NCBI GenBank assembly: GCA_051453625.1
Contig: JBOZIK010000001.1
Location: 142,765,453 to 142,829,452, forward strand
Length of the DNA: 64,000 nucleotides
Direction of reading: 5' to 3'
From: Welwitschia mirabilis
Lineage: Eukaryota; Gnetophyta; Gnetopsida; Welwitschiales
Shown: piece by piece, positions 21,711-32,929 of the stretch
How the letters are laid out: the number at the start of each line of letters is the position of its first letter
How positions within the stretch are numbered: position 1 is the stretch's first letter
Notes under the pieces: generated by a model
What the model was told of the DNA's origin: nothing
Databases searched by the model: none
The model's input: only the letters and a program-made list of their open reading frames with translations
Made by a program: the position numbers and the translations under genes

Positions 21711-23523
21711 TATTACACTACCAAATTGTATGTATTTGATAGGGTATTTTGAGTAGTTTTGTAAGACATTAGGCAAGTTTATGCTGAGGTTTGATGATAA
21801 TGGCGAGCTAAGGAAAATATCATAAAAACATGTAATATTCATTACATTTAACATAATTTAAAGAAAATTTCAATACTTTCTATCTAAAGTAGAAATCCTA
21901 TAATCGAACAGACTAATCTAATACAATAAACATATTTACAAAGCCCATCATCCACCTTATCGTTTGAAAGATAGAAGAATCTTTACTGACTAGGACACTT
22001 ACTAAACTATGTTAGTAGCTAATTTAGATGTTTTATGATGTGGAATAATCTTCTATGATGTTTAGATAACTAATAGGATAACACCTAAAAATAATGGTTT
22101 ACCAAACTTCACCAAATTTTCACCATGTATCATGCAATTTCCTGCATAACTGTTATGATTTTGCATTTGTTATTGTTTTCTATTGTTATGATATTTGTTT
22201 CTGATAAATACTCATTCATCCTAAACTCCAACTTTATCCTCTCTTGAGCTATAAATTCTTATGATATGAGACCAAAGGATAGGAGGTCCATACTTGTAGT
22301 TCTAGAGACATGTTTTCTTTTTGTGTTGAACTATGTATCCTTCATTGAGGTATTACTGCTTTGTAACATGGATGTCGGTTTGAATTAATTAAAACACTAT
22401 TTTTCTTTTTATANNNNNNNNNNNNNNNNNNNNNNNNNNNNNNNNNNNNNNNNNNNNNNNNNNNNNNNNNNNNNNNNNNNNNNNNNNNNNNNNNNNNNNN
22501 NNNNNNNNNNNNNNNNNNNNNNNNNNNNNNNNNNNNNNNNNNNNNNNNNNNNNNNNNNNNNNNNNNNNNNNNNNNNNNNNNNNNNNNNNNNNNNNNNNNN
22601 NNNNNNNNNNNNNNNNNNNNNNNNNNNNNNNNNNNNNNNNNNNNNNNNNNNNNNNNNNNNNNNNNNNNNNNNNNNNNNNNNNNNNNNNNNNNNNNNNNNN
22701 NNNNNNNNNNNNNNNNNNNNNNNNNNNNNNNNNNNNNNNNNNNNNNNNNNNNNNNNNNNNNNNNNNNNNNNNNNNNNNNNNNNNNNNNNNNNNNNNNNNN
22801 NNNNNNNNNNNNNNNNNNNNNNNNNNNNNNNNNNNNNNNNNNNNNNNNNNNNNNNNNNNNNNNNNNNNNNNNNNNNNNNNNNNNNNNNNNNNNNNNNNNN
22901 NNNNNNNNNNNNNNNNNNNNNNNNNNNNNNNNNNNNNNNNNNNNNNNAATTAATTAAAACACTATTTTTATTTTTATATATTTTATTATGTGCATTTTCC
23001 TTATGGTTTATATTTCTTATGATTCCATGATAGCTTCATTTGTAATATAGATTGTGAGGAAAACATTTGTTACTATTGATTTTGGTAGTTTAGGTATATT
23101 GTATTTCATTTCCTAAGTTAACTTTATATTGTTTTCATATTTTATTTTGTGTACCTAATAGATTAGATTGGTTTTAGTCTAGTGACAATTTTCCTTGACT
23201 TATCAAGGTTATATAGGGCTGATCTCCATGAAAGGTTGATTTGGTAATCAAATAGATGTTGCATTTAGCTTAGTATTACATCTCATTTGCATAGTATGGT
23301 TATTTGCAGTATTTACTTTACATTATTATTTTGTTCTCTTAAAAAGTTCATAATTATTTTATTTAAAATCAATTCTCTTTCTTCTTGCATGTGACTTCAA
23401 TGGAATTATGACATTTGAGTTCACTCCTATCTATATTATTATGTTGTGTTGTATAACACATATTTTGGTAATGCTCAAGATTTATTTAAGGTTATAACAT
23501 TTTCATAAATATATACCACAAAA
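21711..23523 (+). repeat. 5' LTR of G1
   Basis: It starts tattacactaccaaattgta, matching the G4 LTR start tgttataataccaaattata, and shares gggtattttgagtagtttt nearby. It ends ataccacaaaa, which with the G4 ends points to an ancestral gcaccgcaaca. Central matches to the reverse complement of 47.4-47.7 kb include ccttatggttta and agtgacaatttccttga-like words. An apparent 534-N gap inside is probably false. Removing it leaves about 1.25 kb, which agrees with G4. Confidence 0.85.
22414..22947. other. Assembly gap, 534 N, probably spurious
   Basis: About 30 bases (aattaattaaaacactattt and onward) occur at both edges with one mismatch (22,383-22,413 and 22,948-22,979). Collapsing it restores the family LTR length. 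Confidence 0.85.
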
Positions 23524-23526
23524 TCT

Positions 23527-23544
23527 TGGCACTATTATCAAGGA
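23527..23544 (+). promoter_or_regulatory. Primer-binding site of G1 (tRNA-Asp type, decayed)
   Basis: The site reads tggcactattatcaagga. The complement of the 3' end of plant tRNA-Asp is TGGCGCCGTTGCCGGGGA. Seven of 18 positions differ and all seven are transitions (C to T or G to A). It begins three bases after the LTR end. Confidence 0.9.
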
Positions 23545-24984
23545 AGGTTTCTTAGAGTTTAAGGATTATTATTTCTTAGATAAGTAGTTTAGATTTTGAT
23601 TCAAGTATTTATATATAGTAGTGTTGTACCTTTAGAGTTGAACCATGGATTTTTCTTTCCACATTTTCGGATATGCATTCTAAAAATAACATCATGTTAT
23701 TACCTCTATTATCTAAACAAAGCACAATAATAATGGCCTATAAAACTAAGGTTTTTCATTTTCAGAAAATCTAGTGCTTTTCATATCATTTTCTTTATCA
23801 TATAGATGACTTAGAAAATGTTAGTTTTTAGTTTATGTGATTTCATGATTCTAATTTTTTGTGTTTTTATTTTGGGCTTTTTATGTGTTTAGTTGTCAAG
23901 GTACATCATCAAGACAATAATAAAGATGATCCATACAAAAATAGAACTAAGTATATTGGGATATAATAAACTTATTTAGAAAGATGAAGTATTAGAGAAA
24001 GTAGGTGCTAATTAAAGAAAACATCTAAAAAGGGATGAACTAAACCTAGGTATGCATACCAAGGCATAAAAAATATTCTAAGAATTGAGTAAGAAGAAAT
24101 TTTTCTTTCATCTATTATTTTTGAATATGACTTTTCCAAAGAAACGTTTTCAAAAGAAAGTTTAGAAGAAAATATTTTTATTATAATGTTGAATTATATT
24201 CAAATATAAAAACAAGTAGCTTTATCTAATCATCCTATTATGATAGGAATATGTACTACTCTCATAAATATAAATGCCAATATTACTCTTAAAGAACTAA
24301 TTACAAATGAAAAGCATGAAATCCAAGATCCTTTTGACCTACCTCCTAGTGATCATGTTGAGTTAAGAAATCTAAATGCATATCCTATTTTTAATGGAGA
24401 AAATAATGAAGATATCCTTCAATGTATAGCTGATATTGAATAATTAGTGCTTACTTTAGAAAATGATAAAAAATGAATTAGTGATTGTACTTACATAATT
24501 ATCTTTTCCATTACATTCAAAAGAAGACAAAAATAATGGCTAACATAACTATTTCAAATAGGAGCTTAAAAATATGTAATTAAGTTCAAGAAGCCTTTAA
24601 AAAATATTTATAAGTGAAACAATAATAGAGGAAAAAAGAGGTAATAAATTTCAAATAACAATCTAATAAAGATTATGAACCTACTTATGAATAATTATTT
24701 ATTGTAATTATTCCATTGATGATTTCACCTAAGAAGAATAATAGACTATTTCTATAGTGTACTAAATAGCCAAACTAAACAACTTGTATATTTTTTATGT
24801 GATGGAAATTTAATGAATCTCACTTTGGAAAATGCATGGAGGTTGTTGAAAGAACTAGTAAAAGTAAGTCTAACATGCCCTAAAATAACATTTAAAGAAA
24901 ATCATATTGTAGGCCAAATTATGAAAGATCTTAAAGAATAAAAATAAGAACAAGAGGAGGAGAAAATAAAAAAAGAACTAGTAA

Positions 24985-26200
24985 CTAAAAAGAATGTGTT
25001 TCCAACTTGTAATTTATGTGAAGACAACTATCATGTAACTAAAGAGTGTTCCTTATTACCAACTTATAAATAGATAATTTACGAAGAAGTTTGTGCTTTC
25101 AACCAAAAGTATTAAAACTTTAGGAATTAAAATCAAAATCAAAATTAATTTTAAGTTAGAATGAATGGCTAATCTAAGTTTTAATCTTTTGAGAGTAAAT
25201 TCAAGAACTTTTAAAAATTCATATAAATTTCCAACCATTTAAAAATATATTTTAAAATGCTAATTTCTAATTAGATAACTCAAAATTCCAATCAAGAAGC
25301 TTAAATTATCAAGTAGGTATATAAAATTCTCAAAATCAAACTAATCCACCTAGAAATTCAATTAATGAAATAAGAAAATCTCAAGAAAAGAAAAATTTAA
25401 ACATTGAAAAATGTTCTTCAAAAAACTATATTTTCAAATCAAACACCACAAAATCACTTACAATATGGCCTTTACCTAATCCTAACAAGTAAGAAAATAT
25501 TATAAGATTATAATAAGAAGTGGAAANNNNNNNNNNNNNNNNNNNNNNNNNNNNNNNNNNNNNNNNNNNNNNNNNNNNNNNNNNNNNNNNNNNNNNNNNN
25601 NNNNNNNNNNNNNNNNNNNNNNNNNNAAAGAATGTGGTTTGAACTTGTAATTTGTATGAAGATAACCATCATATAATTAACGAGTTTCCTTTATTATCAA
25701 CTTACAAGAGAAAATCTATGAATAAGTGTGTGCTTTCAATCGAAAGTCTTCAAACTCTAGAAACCAAAACCAAAATTAAAATTATTTTCATCCTAGGATG
25801 AATGAATAATCTAACTTTTAATCTTTTGAGAAAAAATTTAATAAATTTCAAACAAATCATCTAAATTTTTAACCATTTAGAAATAGATTTGAGAATACAA
25901 AATTTTAATCAAATAACTCTTACCTCTAACCAAGTAATTCAAATTATCAAGTAAGTATATCAAATTATCAAAATAAAAATAATCTACTTAGAAATTCTAT
26001 TCATTAATTAATAAAATCTCAAGAGAAGACAAATTCAAACATTGAAAATCTAGTGAATGTTCTTTAATAAACTATGCTTGCAAATTAAAGACCACAAGGA
26101 TTACTTGTAACACAACATTTACCTAGCCCTAATGAAGCAAGAAAATATTGCAAGGATGTAACAAAAAGTCAAAATAAAATAATAACTTTTCCCATGTGAC
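24985..26200 (+). repeat. Tandem duplication of the gag 3' part, about 0.6 kb
   Basis: The segment from the knuckle onward (24,985-25,526) recurs at 25,627-26,200 with the same order of words: cttgtaattt, tgtgctttcaa, ttttaatcttttgag, aattatcaagtaagta, aaaatctcaag. Divergence is well beyond allelic level. In the second copy the knuckle reads CNLYEDNHHIINEF, with two Cys lost. Confidence 0.8.
25527..25626. other. Assembly gap, 100 N (unknown length)
   Basis: A 100-N run is the usual placeholder for unknown length. It sits exactly between the two gag-tail copies. Confidence 0.9.
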
Positions 26201-26559
26201 TTCAAACTTCAAAAATGCTATGAAAGATGATGAAGAAGAAAAGGATATCAAAGTCTTAAAAAATATTATCTTCCCTTTTCATTTAAGTGATAGGCTTAAT
26301 AAAAAAAATTATTTTCAAGATAAAGAAAGAAACCTATTATCCCTTGGCTTAATAGATTAAATACTAATCCTACCTTTGATGATTATTTTAAATTCTTAAT
26401 GTAAGATGTGAATATAAATTTACCATTTTAGAAACTCTTTTAGGAAAATCCTAAATATTTAAAGTTTTAAAAAGAACTAATTATGAGAAAATAAAAATAA
26501 GTCATACCTAGTAAAGTATTCTTAGCTCAAGTTATAACCAACTTAGTTTTGCTAAAATG

Positions 26560-26758
26560 ACAAAAATTTAAAGATCCTAAAGTAGCAAAAATTGGTATTA
26601 CATTAGAGGAAAATAAAAGAATTAAGAAAACCTTAATCAATATAGAAGTGAGTGTTAATATTATGTCTTTACGTACTTGTCAACGACTTGATTTAAAAAG
26701 TAGAATTACACCTATATATATTATCTTAGAATTGGTAGATACATTAGTGAAGAAATCT
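26560..26758 (+). pseudogene. G1 aspartic protease fragment
   Basis: TLINIEVSVNIMSLRTCQRL followed by DLKSRITP and IILELVDTLVKKS matches 'xLxDxGAxVNxMPxxxxxRLGLxxxxPTxxxLxLADxSxxxP', the Athila-type protease. The catalytic D-x-G reads N-I-E, with Asp and Gly both lost by G to A. The same gene in G4 keeps the Asp. The C-terminal half falls in a gap. Confidence 0.8.
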
Positions 26759-27434
26759 NNNNNNNNNNNNNNNNNNNNNNNNNNNNNNNNNNNNNNNNNN
26801 NNNNNNNNNNNNNNNNNNNNNNNNNNNNNNNNNNNNNNNNNNNNNNNNNNNNNNNNNNNNNNNNNNNNNNNNNNNNNNNNNNNNNNNNNNNNNNNNNNNN
26901 NNNNNNNNNNNNNNNNNNNNNNNNNNNNNNNNNNNNNNNNNNNNNNNNNNNNNNNNNNNNNNNNNNNNNNNNNNNNNNNNNNNNNNNNNNNNNNNNNNNN
27001 NNNNNNNNNNNNNNNNNNNNNNNNNNNNNNNNNNNNNNNNNNNNNNNNNNNNNNNNNNNNNNNNNNNNNNNNNNNNNNNNNNNNNNNNNNNNNNNNNNNN
27101 NNNNNNNNNNNNNNNNNNNNNNNNNNNNNNNNNNNNNNNNNNNNNNNNNNNNNNNNNNNNNNNNNNNNNNNNNNNNNNNNNNNNNNNNNNNNNNNNNNNN
27201 NNNNNNNNNNNNNNNNNNNNNNNNNNNNNNNNNNNNNNNNNNNNNNNNNNNNNNNNNNNNNNNNNNNNNNNNNNNNNNNNNNNNNNNNNNNNNNNNNNNN
27301 NNNNNNNNNNNNNNNNNNNNNNNNNNNNNNNNNNNNNNNNNNNNNNNNNNNNNNNNNNNNNNNNNNNNNNNNNNNNNNNNNNNNNNNNNNNNNNNNNNNN
27401 NNNNNNNNNNNNNNNNNNNNNNNNNNNNNNNNNN
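26759..27434. other. Assembly gap, 676 N, in the protease-RT interval of G1
   Basis: No flank overlap was seen. Some coding sequence is probably really missing. Confidence 0.95.
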
Positions 27435-27843
27435 TTTAATAGAAAATGTTAATACTTCATAAGCCCACCTTATATGATGATCCACTTATAGTAAAAAATT
27501 TGAAAGCTTTTGATCATGATGGACTCAACTATGAACATTTATAACTTGACTATTTTGATTTAGAAAGTGAAAAAATTGAAATTGTAATAGGTGAAGAAGT
27601 TCAACATTTGAAAACAACTAAGATTTTATATTTTGAAGAAGGTCATTCATCCCTATTATCTAGATGATGGTTAATGATGACACTCAATTCTAATAAAAAA
27701 TTGATACAAAATAAAAATTTTAATATAAGTCTAAAAGTTTACTTAGTGGACTTAGATATATCTTTCTATGTGATGATGAAAATAAATATTTGATAATAAA
27801 TGATAATATTTTCCTTTCATAAGAATAGATTTTAATCTCACTT

Positions 27844-28690
27844 TTGAATTCTAATGTTAATGCATTTTATTATATCCATAAAGATTTAATAACCATTCTT
27901 ACTTCTATTATTCAACATAAAATCTATCGTGAGGATAATGCAAAACCTATTAAGAAACACCAACATAGACTATATCTAGCTCTTAAACAAGTCATAATAG
28001 ATGAAACCATTAAATTAATTTATGCTATAATTATTATGCCATATCTAATAGTAAGTGGATTATCCCTTTAATGATAATGCTTAAAAAAATGGGAAGTGGA
28101 GAATGTGTATTGATTTTAGAAATCTAAATGAAGTAACAAAGAAAGAGAATTTTCTTTTACCTTTTCTTCACCAAATAATTTATACAATCTAAGGACATGC
28201 CTTTTATAGCTCTTTGGATGAGTATAGTAGTTATAATTAGGTTTGTATAGCTAGTGAAGATCAAGCAAAATTAACTTTCACTTCACTTTTAGAATACTTT
28301 CCTTTTGACACATGCCTTTTATACTTTGTAATGGTTCTGATATTTTTCAACAGGTAATGTTAGATATTATTTTTAATATGTTAGAGGATTTAATTAAAAT
28401 TTTTATGGATGATTTCTTAATCTTTAGTGAAAACTTTGAATAGATCTTAAAGAGGTTAGAAAAAGTCCTTAATAGATGCATTGATAGGTCCTACATTTGA
28501 GTTGGGAGAAGAGTTTCTTTTTAGTTGCTAATAAAATTTTCTTAGCATATCATATTTCTAGTAAATAAATTAGGATGGACTATGAAAAATTAAACATCAT
28601 TAAAAACATAACTCCTCTAACAAATGTAAAACAAGTTTGACCTTTTCTTGGTTATTGTAGTTTTTATCATTATTTTATTTAGGGTTATGC
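27844..28690 (+). pseudogene. G1 reverse transcriptase
   Basis: The domain opens with HKIYREDNAKPIKKHQHRLY, LALKQVIIDETIKLIYA (usually 'HxIxLEExAKPxRxxQRRLNPxMxxVVxxExxKLLxAxII'). MCIDFRNLNEVTKK keeps the first catalytic Asp motif. CPFDT-like and PFIL-like pieces follow, then LIKIFMDDFLIFS with an intact FMDDF at 28,402-28,416. PFLGYCSFYHYFI closes the thumb. RT copies the RNA into cDNA in the cytoplasmic particle. Stops such as tag in ENFE, stop, ILKRLEKVLNRC replace CAG. Confidence 0.9.
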
Positions 28691-29230
28691 CAAATTTATA
28701 AATCAATTAATTCGTTACTTAAAAAAGAAGATAAATTTGAATGGAATGAATCTTTTCAACTTGCTTTTGAAGTTCTTAAAGTAAAATCTCTTTTGTACCT
28801 ATTATAATAAACCCAATCAGAATAAAAATTTTGAATTAATGTGTGATAATATTAATATAGTCGTTGATGAGGTTCTTTGATAAAAGTATAAAAATAATTT
28901 TAAAGTTATATATTATTAAAGAAAAATGTTATCTAGAGATTAATAAAATTATAATACTACTGAGAAAGAATTATTAGCCATAACTTTTTACCTGAAGAAT
29001 CTTAAGCATTATCTTTTAGTCTTTTATATAAATATTTATATTGACCATGTAGCTATTAGATACCTCATGAGTAAGAAATATGCTAGTTATAGACTCATTA
29101 GATGGATCCTTTGCATGCAAGAATTCAGTCTTATCATTATTGATAAAGCATGGAAAAATAACAATATAGTAGATCATTTGTCACATTATTCTTCTTCTCT
29201 TGACAATCTTATGATTTATGATTCTTTTCT
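28691..29230 (+). pseudogene. G1 RNase H
   Basis: NFELMCDNINIVVDEVL matches 'FELMCDASDYAVGAVLGQ'. VIYY then follows, and NYNTTEKELLAITFYLKNLK plus HYLLVFYINIYIDHVAIRYL, MSKKYASYRLIRWILCMQEF match 'NYxTTEKELLAVVFAxxKFRxYLxGxxxxVxTDHxALxxLxxKKDxxPRLIRWxLLLQEF'. It closes with DHLSHY (usually 'VADHLSRL'). The match runs over about 150 residues. Confidence 0.9.
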
Positions 29231-29379
29231 AGATGAATAACTTTTTATCCTATCTTTTATTCCTCCTCCTCCTTGATATGATAAAATATTTAATTGTTTT
29301 ATTACTATGAACACACCACAATATTAGAGTCATAATTAAAGAAAATCTTTTTTCAATAAAATAGATGATTATGAATGGA

Positions 29380-30620
29380 TAGAGTCACATCTTTACTATA
29401 GATGCAAAGATTAAATAATGAGAAAATATATGCTTAAATGGAAAAAATTAGACATCATTCATCTTTGCCATGGTGATGTTTGTGGAATTTATTTTAGTGA
29501 ATAGAAAATAGTAATGAAAATTCTTCACTCTGGTTTTTATTGACCTAGTATTTTTTAGAACTCTTTTAATCTTGTTAGAAGATGAATGCATATCAAATGT
29601 TATGGTAGCCATATTCGTTTTTATGATATGCTTCTTAAACCTATTCTTGAATGTAAACCTTTTGATTATTTGGAAATTAATTTATAGGCCCTATTAACTA
29701 ACATTCTAATGTTACAAATCACATGTTAATGGCTATTGATTATGTTACTAAATCGGTTGAAGCTATTCCTACTTTTTATGAATGATTCTCAAACTATTTG
29801 CACTTTTAGTAGAACTCATATTTTTCAATACCTTGGTTTTCTTAGAATTATGATTAGTGATGAAGAAACTAATTTTATAAATTATGTTTTTAGAATACTT
29901 GTTTTATCTATTGAAATCAAACATAGAGTAGCTTATTCTTATCATTCACATACTAAGGATCAACCTAAAAATATAAATATAGAAATGAAGAAAATGATTA
30001 AAAAATGTGTCTTTATTAATAAAAAATCTTGGGATTCTAAACTTAATCATCTTCTTTGGGCTTGCCATACTACTTGGTTTAATTATCTTGGTTTTTCACC
30101 TTATGAATTTATAAATAGAAAAGTTTTTATTTTACCACTTGATGTTTGTTATAATTCTTATCATTCTATCCATCAATTTAACCTTATAAACCTTAATGAA
30201 AACCTTAAAAATATATTAGCCTAAATTAATCAATTAGGCAAAAAACATACACATGCCATACATTTTCAAGTTATTCATAAAGCCCAAGGTAAGTTCAAAT
30301 AGGATAAAAAGTTACTTCATAAAATGTTTAAACTTGGTTACCTTGTTCTTTTATACCATACTAGCATACATATTTTATATAACAAGTTCACCTCTAAATG
30401 GTTAGTTCTTATCTTATAAAAAAAGTACAATCTAATGGCTTCTCTAATATTTTTAACTTAGACAAAAGGGAGATTTAAAACATTAATAGACAAAGCTTGA
30501 AATTATATGAAAAACTTTTCGTTGCAATCTTGAACATGAGTGAAGTAATTTTCTTAAAGATTTCCCTTGATGAAAAGGACTTCCTCCCTATCATTTCCTA
30601 AATTGACTCTTAGATTATTG
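29380..30620 (+). pseudogene. G1 integrase
   Basis: The zinc region keeps LCHGDVCGIYFS (usually 'CHxSxxGGHFG'), LHSGFY, SIFxNSFNLVRR and GSHIRFYDMLLKPILECKPF. The core has MAIDYVTKSVEAIPT (first Asp kept), then a frameshift into a 162-codon open frame (29,736-30,224). That frame contains TFSRTHIFQYLGFLRIMISD and EETNF (second Asp kept), KHRVAYSYHSHTKDQPKNIN (catalytic Glu replaced by Lys) and NHLLWACHTTWFNYLGFSPY. The C-terminal 'KxRxxWxGP' tail reads KFTSKWLVLIL. Athila-type integrases share this C-terminal arrangement. Confidence 0.9.
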
Positions 30621-30816
30621 ATTTGGTGAATATTATTATGTTACTTGATTATATTTAACTTAACTTATGTGTTTGCTTTATAAAGTTTTCATGAATATTA
30701 TTTGTACTTGGATATTTTATAGTGATAAGATTGGATTCATCCAATCTTAAGACATTCAAATGTCTATGAACTTCATTTTTAAGAATACCATTGAGTTAAT
30801 CTGAAATGTATGTAGC

Positions 30817-32200
30817 TAATACAGGATATCATTATTTTTATTTAGTGTTTATAAGCCATCATGTACTTCAGCGGATCTTCTATAATCAGCATAGAATATT
30901 ATGACTTTAATTTGACATTTGTAGGACATCATGGATCTATTATAAATATTTGATAATCAATAAAGTATTCTATGGTTCTAACATTATGATTATAAAACAT
31001 CCTTTATTTAATTTATATCTTCTAGGCCTAATATCTAGCATCATATTTCTAATTTAATATATGTAGGATGTCATGAAATTTAAGTAAACCTTAGAAAATT
31101 GGTATAAGACATTATGATTATAATTTAGTATCTTTAGGGAATTATGGAACTAATTAGAACATTGTGTAGTTAGTATGCAAAGTTATAATTCTAATTTGTT
31201 CTATAGAATGTCATGAATTAAAACTAAATATTATGAAATTAATACAAGATCTTATGGATTTAATTTGATGTCTAGAGGTTTTCATGAATATAACCTATAT
31301 CTTATACACTTAATATATGATTACTTGGTTTTAATAAAAAGTAGATTTAATTTTATAGCTATAATACATTATGATTGTAATTTGATACTTATGATTCTAA
31401 TTTAATACTTATAGAACATCCTGAACATGAGTTGGATCTAATGTAGTTAGTATAGAACATCATGGTTATGATTTTATGTCTAAAAGACATAACAAATTTA
31501 AATTTAATATTATATAGTGTAAGGTATTATTGTTTTTATGTAATGTATATAGAGAATTATAGATTTTACTTATACTTTGTACAAATAATATAGAACGCCA
31601 TAGTTTTTATTTTATATCTATAGGACATCATGGATCTAACATGAATCTTTTATAGTTAGTATAAGATGTTATGATTTTAATTTTGTGTTTATAAGGCATC
31701 ATTGATATAACATGGATCCTTTACAATTAGTATATGAAATTATGATTTTGACTTGATGTCTATAAAATGTGATGAATCTAGCTTAAACATTCAACACTTA
31801 GTATAGGATGTCATGATTTTAACTTAGTTACTAAATAACATCACGTATCTAACATAGAGCTTATTCAATTAGTATAGGATATCATAACTCTGATTTAGCA
31901 TTTATAACATGTCATGATACTAACCTAGTCCTTCTATAGTTAGTACAAAATGTCATGGCTCTAATTTAATAACATAGGAAATTACAAATCCAACCTAGAT
32001 CTTATACTTAGTATAGGATGCTATGGCTTTGAGTTTTATTTTTTGGAATTCATGGATCTACATTAGACCTTTTAGAATTAGTACAGAATATCATGACTTT
32101 GATTTGATAAATATAAGACATCATAACTCTAATCTATACCTTATACACTTTGTATATGATTCATAATTTTAATGAAAAGTGAATTTGATATAGCGACTAA
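30817..32200 (+). repeat. About 18 units of a 71-bp tandem repeat in the G1 3' region
   Basis: Each unit begins with versions of agtataggatgtcatgattt, continues with taatttgatgtctatagga, catcatggatctaacat, and ends agatcttttatagtt. Seven units fill 30,817-31,311 and eleven fill about 31,361-32,148. Each block ends with a variant spacer (31,312-31,360 and 32,149-32,200) that shares atatgatt, ttttaat, aaaagt and gatttaattttatag(c/t)-like words. Each unit carries gatgtc...gacatc, which is an inverted pair. There is no coding. Confidence 0.9.
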
Positions 32201-32830
32201 TTCAAAATTTCATTGTAAAATATGGTTTGATAAGATAAATAATTTTTTTGAGTTAGTTTAAGATTATCAACTTTAATTATTTCCACTAACATTTGAAGGA
32301 GGTGTTAGTATTTTTTGATAATTGTGAATCTCAGTAGTCAAGTAACTATATTACTCACTATGAAAAGGAAGTAGAATGCGTACCAAATCATATGAAACCT
32401 TGATAATTTTTACATTAGAAATTATAAAAGATGAAATGAATACTAAGTTTAGTGCTTTTGAATAAAGGATTAACAAAGTTTATCAATGAATTTATAACTA
32501 ATTACATAAATTTCAAGACTCTTAAAACTAAGAAAATGAAAAAATTGCATCCATCTTATGAGTTTTGGAAGAGAGTCCATGGATAAACCCATGTAATCCC
32601 TCAAAGTAGGGGTACTGAGTCCATCTACATGTATAATGAAAGGATTCATAACATTATGCACCAATCCATATACAAATTTATTAGACTAACTTACTAAAAT
32701 AAATTGATAGATTTTTCCATGAATTCAAGCATCAAATTCAAATCTTACATTAATAAATGAATATCTAATTAATTAAAGAAAGACGAACTCTAGAATACAA
32801 TAAGAAGGTATAGTTCAAAACATATGTAGG
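32201..32830. other. Junction between G1 and G2, no gene
   Basis: A purine tract (gaaggagg) and TG at about 32,296-32,305 look like a polypurine tract and LTR start, but the following sequence is not the G1/G4 LTR. No primer site for G2 was found. The 64-codon minus-strand frame at 32,470 has no recognised motif. Confidence 0.4.
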
Positions 32831-32929
32831 AATATTTTAATCTCGTGAGGTAGCTTTAGAGGCAATTGAGTATACTAAAAATTAATTTTAACTAAAGAAT
32901 ATGAAAAATAATACCCATATCTTTTATGT

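Larger units (their letters stand above)
23880..26560 (+). pseudogene. G1 gag with zinc knuckle, partly duplicated
   Basis: AYPIFNGENNEDILQCIADI (24,380-24,440) resembles the start of the gypsy Gag core. VLNSQTKQLVYFLCDGNL and LTLENAWRLLKELVKVS (about 24,760-24,870) match the end of the core, usually 'FYNGLNxxTRxxVDAxAGGxLMxxTxxEAxxLIEExA'. A zinc knuckle CNLCEDNYHVTKEC at 25,008-25,049 has perfect CX2CX4HX4C spacing with all four ligands present. A second, more decayed copy of knuckle and tail follows a gap at 25,527. Frame breaks are frequent. Confidence 0.8.
21711..32289 (+). mobile_element. G1: Athila-like Ty3/gypsy element without recognisable 3' LTR
   Basis: The 5' LTR (21,711-23,523) is homologous to both LTRs of G4. 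It is followed by a 3-nt spacer and a tRNA-Asp-type primer site, gag with zinc knuckle, protease, RT, RNase H, integrase, and a tandem repeat in the 3' untranslated part. I infer Athila/Tat affinity from the primer site, the FMDDF RT motif and the integrase tail. After 32,200 a purine tract (gaaggagg, 32,296-32,303) is followed by TG, but what comes next does not match the family LTR. The 3' end is therefore truncated or replaced. Confidence 0.8.

Noticed and set aside
26648-27485. Long open frames on both strands
   Set aside because: Most codons are N from the assembly gap. Only the first 37 codons on the plus strand are real and they are the G1 protease. The same applies to apparent frames over the gaps at 6.2, 48.4, 58.1, 60.2 and 62.5 kb.
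30817-32200. Regular repeat array as a CRISPR
   Set aside because: Repeat units are contiguous and all equally diverged, with no unique spacers, and the context is a plant retrotransposon.
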